Shown piece after piece: positions 60,312-64,000 of a DNA stretch of 64,000 bases (position 1 is its first letter; each line of letters starts with the position of its first letter). The position numbers and the translations under genes were made by a program. Source of the DNA: Psilocybe azurescens (Eukaryota; Basidiomycota; Agaricomycetes; Agaricales; Agrocybaceae); contig JAJIRX010000685.1 in assembly GCA_023853785.1 (NCBI GenBank), positions 1 to 64,000 on the forward strand, written 5' to 3'. The notes under the pieces were generated by a model, which did not search any database, was not told where the DNA came from, and saw nothing but the letters and a program-made list of their open reading frames with translations.

Positions 60312-62781
60312 CTATGCTCTGCTAACATAACGCCATGCAGAACTCACCAGCCACTGCCAAACTGCTTCGAGTTTGTTTCTCGGAGGGGGGTCGTCGTACC
60401 TGCAAAATGAGAAAGATTACATCAAACTTTGCAACACATATTATCCGAGGGAACTCACGTCTCGGCCTCGATCTCTTTGATATTGGTAATGAAGTCCATT
60501 TCGTGAGGTTTCTTTATGGGCTCCTTATAATAGAATTTGGATCCTAGGTAAAGCACCGGGAACAAGGCTAAAGGCAGATAGTTCGTGACGAAGGTATCAG
60601 TCGCCCATTGGCCCTTGAGGAAGACGGCCCATCCACTCAACTAGAATGATCACACGTCAGTCAGAAAAAATAAACAACCGCAGCCATTTGAGTGACTTAC
60701 AATACAGATGAGAAGACATGCAGTCAGGGAATACCAAGCAGCGAAAGGCTGCAGTCTAGACCAAAATGGAAGCGTAGAGCGATCGAAACCCTGAGCTTTA
60801 AGTCCTTTGTAGAATCGAATGTACGTGACACTGATTCCAAACCATGTCATGAGCCCAGCAACAGCAGTCATGTTCGAAAACCAGCCGAACACCCTGCCCG
60901 ATCCAGAGTTTACGCCCATGAATCCGAGCAGAGTGAAGAGCGAGCAAAAGATGACAGAGACGTAAGGCAGACCATTCCTTGATGCCTTCAGGAAGATTTT
61001 GGGGCATTACCTGACGCAGCAAGTCCATCTAATGGGTACCTGGTCAATTCACCATCAGCGGATAAATAGCGTTAAGGTTGCTTACAAAGGGCGCGTGAGC
61101 TAGTATACAGATCACTTGAAGCAGCCGACCAAGCCGAGGTTAGGAGAGCGGCATTGATAACCTAAAGCAGACGTAAGCAACCCTAGATGCGCTCGAGGCT
61201 ATAGAACTCTTTTTTACCGAAGGCAGAGCCTTGATTCCTGCTCGCTCAATTGCAATAACGAACGGCGATGCAGCAGCAGTGCCAGAAGTCTCCTTCAGAT
61301 TAAGTCGATCGGAGTTGGAGGGGACAAGTATGCCGATGACGAAGGTACCAAGAATATAGAAAAGAAGTATTCCTAGTAATATAGCCAGTTAGGTGAATAT
61401 GTCACGAGAGAAAAGCTGGACTTACGAATGTAAACTCGTTTAATGGCCCTAGGAAGGTTACGTCTGGGATTTTTCGCCTCACCGGCCGCAATCTAGTAGA
61501 TGCTTCTTCTCAGCCTCAAAGATACATCCCCTAGAATTGTGATCGACTTACAGCAACAATTTCCGTGCCAATGAAAGAGAAAGCAGCCTGGGTCAAGACT
61601 GCCCAGAAACCTAAAAATCGACCTTTTGCACCCGCAATGCCATTGAACTGATGGAAAGGTCCTGGGTGTTTCCAGTATCGGAATCCGAGTCTGTCGTGGT
61701 CCGGACCACCTAACAAAGTAGATAGTTAAAGAACAGGAAAGATATTATGGTCATAGTATTCTCACCACCAAGGTCCAGGACAATTCCCAGTATAATTAGG
61801 CCTGTAATAGTGATTACTTTGATGGATCTTAATGCAAAGAATAGAACATTAGACAAAGTCAGCCGACAGGATCGCGGCACTCACGCAAAGATAAATTCGG
61901 CCTCTCCATAAGCACCTGCGTAAATTAACAATAAATAAAATGCGACAGAATCGGATGATCGAGGCTCTCCGCACCTGCTCCCAGCATGTTGATAGTGACG
62001 ACGACGACGATGCACATCGCGACCAGACTGCAGGATTGATGTCTGGTCTCCAAAAACCAAGTAAAACCGAGGCAGCGCTGAGTTCTGCGGGTAATACGAT
62101 TACCCAATTGTACCTTACATAGACAAGTAAGTTAGATGCATGGATCCACTCAATAACATCGTCAGAAAGCACCAGTAATTCCAACCCATAGTAAAAGAAA
62201 AGGCCGGGTCCACAAAACGTTCTGCAAGTTTAATATGACCTCCTGGAATAGGCAAGTATGCAACCATCTCGCCCAATGAAAGCTGATGTTCTCGTGAGCG
62301 ATATGAAGGATACACTTTTATGAAAGCGTACCATGACACAGAAACAAATGGAACCCATGGTCGTGTATCCCAGCAGTAAACCTAGAAAAAGAACCCGGAA
62401 ATTAAAGAAGTTTTAGAGTATATTCGCTTCCTTCTCACCAACTGGGCCACCATTTGCAAGAGAGCCGGCTGTACCCAAGAAGAGACCTTGAAACGCAGAT
62501 GTTTAGCGTTGAAGCCAAAGTTATATCGTCGTTATTAACCTGTTCCGATGACTCCACCTATACTGAAATGGCGAACGTCGTTCAGAAAGCGAGTTCTCCA
62601 TCTTAAGGCGTAGCGCTCACCTTATCATAGCGATGTGACGGTTTTTCAACTGTCTAACGAGCTTCCGCTCTCCAGTAAGAGGGTCAATGTCATTGCGAAG
62701 AGATTCTGTGTCTGAAGCATCGTGAATCTTTTGGCCGTCTTGGGCAATTCGGTCGTCGCTCTTTTCTTTCTCGATCGACAT
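60312..62781 (-). CDS. amino-acid permease (YAT/APC family)
   Basis: Plasma-membrane amino-acid/proton symporter of the fungal YAT family. The start gives MSIEKEKSDDRIAQDGQKIH, then LTGERKLVRQLKNRHIAMIR (typical cytosolic lead-in), IGTGLFLGTAGSLANGGP (TM1), GEMVAYLPIPGGHIKLAERF, VDPAFSFTMGWNYWYCW, VLPAELSAASVLLGFW, GLIILGIVLDLGGGPDHDRL, GFRYWKHPGPF, FWAVLTQAAFSFIGTEIVAI and AAGEAKNPRRNLPRAIKRV (family signature). Then ILGTFVIGILVPSNS, SAASSDLYTSSRALYGLAAS, FGWFSNMTAVAGLMTWFGIS, and a late TM pair. C terminus EPIKKPHEMDFITNIKEIEA and PPPRNKLEAVWQWL. About 12 TM segments, 550-560 aa, many introns, no frame break. Two GATAAG sites lie upstream. Substrate range not readable. Confidence 0.9.
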
Positions 62782-63288
62782 AATGTCCAGTTGGGCGAGA
62801 AAGAGGAAAGGAAGAAACAACATCCTTCCATGATGAACCAAGTTTTAATAGCAATCAGCGCCAGGTACAGTATACAACTGGGGTATTCGCGTCAAGCGGA
62901 GGAATTTGGTACGTTGATCCGAGTAGGAAACGTAACAGACATATAGGTGGACCTGGTGGTTCATAGCCTCAGTAGAGTATGAACGAACGGGGCAATCAGC
63001 CTGTATGCTTCTGCCGGAACTACGACCAAACAATGATAAGTACGTACCTAATCTCAAGTTTGAGTACGCAAAAATTTTATAGGGTGATTTTCAGAATACG
63101 TGCCACGGTTGCCAGCTGTAGATAGTACATATTTACAGGGCTCACAGGCCTCCGGTAAAAGAGTTAAAGGTGTTCACAAATGGCGATGTCGTGTGATATT
63201 GAAAGAATCTATTTTTAGATGACATCCACATGTGCTGTAATGCTGATAAGAGACGGATGGAGAGCAAACCATAAAAAGAGGATAACGA
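62782..63288 (-). promoter_or_regulatory. permease upstream region with GATAAG sites
   Basis: 507 bp upstream of the permease start, up to the stop of the right-edge gene. It holds GATAAG at 63035-63040 and 63245-63250, cores recognised by nitrogen-regulatory GATA factors that commonly control fungal permeases. No coding exon seen. Regulation is inference. Confidence 0.35.
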
Positions 63289-64000
63289 TCAATCTAACGA
63301 GTGTATTAGACCATTCATCACTCGAACAACGGAGCGAAATGGAGGTGGTGCTGTCGCCAGCATCCTTTCGATTCGGATAATTGTCATCTCATCTGCATGG
63401 GCGCCTTTCATGGAGGTTTGGGGGTTGCCTGATCTTGGGGCAGAGCTTCGACAGGAACGAACTTGGTGTGAAATGTCAAGTCGGTCTTTGACTTTGTCAG
63501 ATCTCCGGGATTTGGAAAACGAGAGGTGTAGAAAAGGTTGCCATAACTTCAAAGGCCACTCGGACTCGGACTCTGTCTTAAGTCGTTTTGGGACTGGATG
63601 CTCTTGGCTTTCAGTAGACTTTCGCTTTTTGCCCCGTGCTTTGACAGAAAAAGCAAAGTCTCGAACAGCAACGAAGGGAAGCCTAGGAATAATGTTGTTC
63701 ATCTGAACAGAAGGGTCAACAGCGTTGTAAGGGACAAGCTCGGCAGCTGCAACAAGGGGTTCAGACTTCAGCATTCAGTCGGCAATGAATTGTTTGAAGA
63801 AAGGGCTAACCTGACTTCGCTTCATCATACTTCCTGGGAATTTCGCTCGTGGAAATACGCAGTTTCTTTTCCGGTGTTGAATGGGAGTGTTTAGGGGGGG
63901 AAGCTTCGGCAGGCTTAGTTGTAATGGTCTGTAGCTTCCAAGGTCTTTGCTTTTGAACAATGACATCCTTGATCGGAAAGTTGGATACTGGAGAGAAGTG
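63289..64000 (-). CDS. basic Pro-rich protein, 5' part off the right edge
   Basis: Not recognised. The last exon reads SEPLVAAAELVPYNAVDPSV, NNIIPRLPFVAVRDFAFSVK, ARGKKRKSTESQEHPVPKRL (two clusters of Lys/Arg resembling a bipartite nuclear signal), LKLWQPFLHLSFSKSRRSDK and ends MNGLIHSLD. It joins across a GT-AG intron (about 63776-63820) to an upstream exon that is open to the window edge in more than one frame, with a G7 run at 63894-63900 where a frame change would be plausible. A nuclear protein is a guess from composition only. The start codon is not in the window. Confidence 0.5.

Overview
The window looks like nuclear DNA of a basidiomycete fungus, most likely a litter- or wood-decaying agaricomycete. 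The evidence is compact genes broken by many short GT-AG introns (about 45-70 nt), close intergenic spacing with many divergent and convergent pairs, Ser/Pro-rich low-complexity proteins, and a secreted GH3 beta-glucosidase carrying a fungal cellulose-binding (CBM1) domain. I recognise no prokaryotic features, CRISPR arrays, rRNA or tRNA genes. Layout, left to right: a chromodomain protein (-, runs off the left edge); prohibitin 1 (+); a triple-RRM Pub1/TIA-type RNA-binding protein (+); ATG16 (-) head-to-head with the Rab7 GTPase Ypt7 (+); an ASNSD1-type glutamine amidotransferase/asparagine-synthetase-like protein (-); 6-phosphogluconate dehydrogenase (-); a PH-domain oxysterol-binding-related protein (+); a small tail-anchored-looking protein of unknown function (+); the CBM1-GH3 beta-glucosidase (+); a mitochondrial aconitase (+) tail-to-tail with the mitochondrial MutS homologue Msh1 (-); a Cdc12-type septin (+); an MIT-domain Ser/Pro-rich protein (+); an INO80 subunit Ies1 homologue (-); a Ser-rich alpha/beta hydrolase (-); an F-box/LRR-like protein (-); a lysophospholipid acyltransferase (+); a second Ies1 homologue in opposite orientation (+); an unrecognised Pro-rich protein (-); saccharopine dehydrogenase Lys1 (-) with a TIR-bearing MITE just upstream; an SDR oxidoreductase (-); a TTC1-like TPR protein (+); mitochondrial inner-membrane peptidase Imp1 (-); Elongator subunit Elp4 (+); an LRR plus RhoGEF protein (+); an amino-acid permease (-); and a partial Lys/Arg-rich protein (-) off the right edge. 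Functional themes: mitochondrial maintenance (prohibitin, aconitase, Msh1, Imp1), vacuole/autophagy traffic (Atg16, Ypt7, MIT-domain protein), lipid handling (ORP, acyltransferase, hydrolase), chromatin and gene expression (chromodomain protein, two Ies1 copies, Elp4, Pub1), polarity/cytokinesis (septin, RhoGEF) and amino-acid metabolism/uptake (Lys1, permease, aconitase). These are mostly ordinary housekeeping genes, not one operon-like system. The items most worth a second look are the inverted Ies1 duplication, the 536-bp MITE that now fills the Lys1 promoter region, the ATG16-YPT7 bidirectional promoter, GH3 microexons of 4 and 6 nt, and a recurring pattern of single-base reading-frame breaks, often in homopolymers, in otherwise well-conserved genes. 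That pattern is most simply read as sequencing/assembly error. All coordinates for spliced genes are first-to-last coding base; exon borders were inferred by eye.
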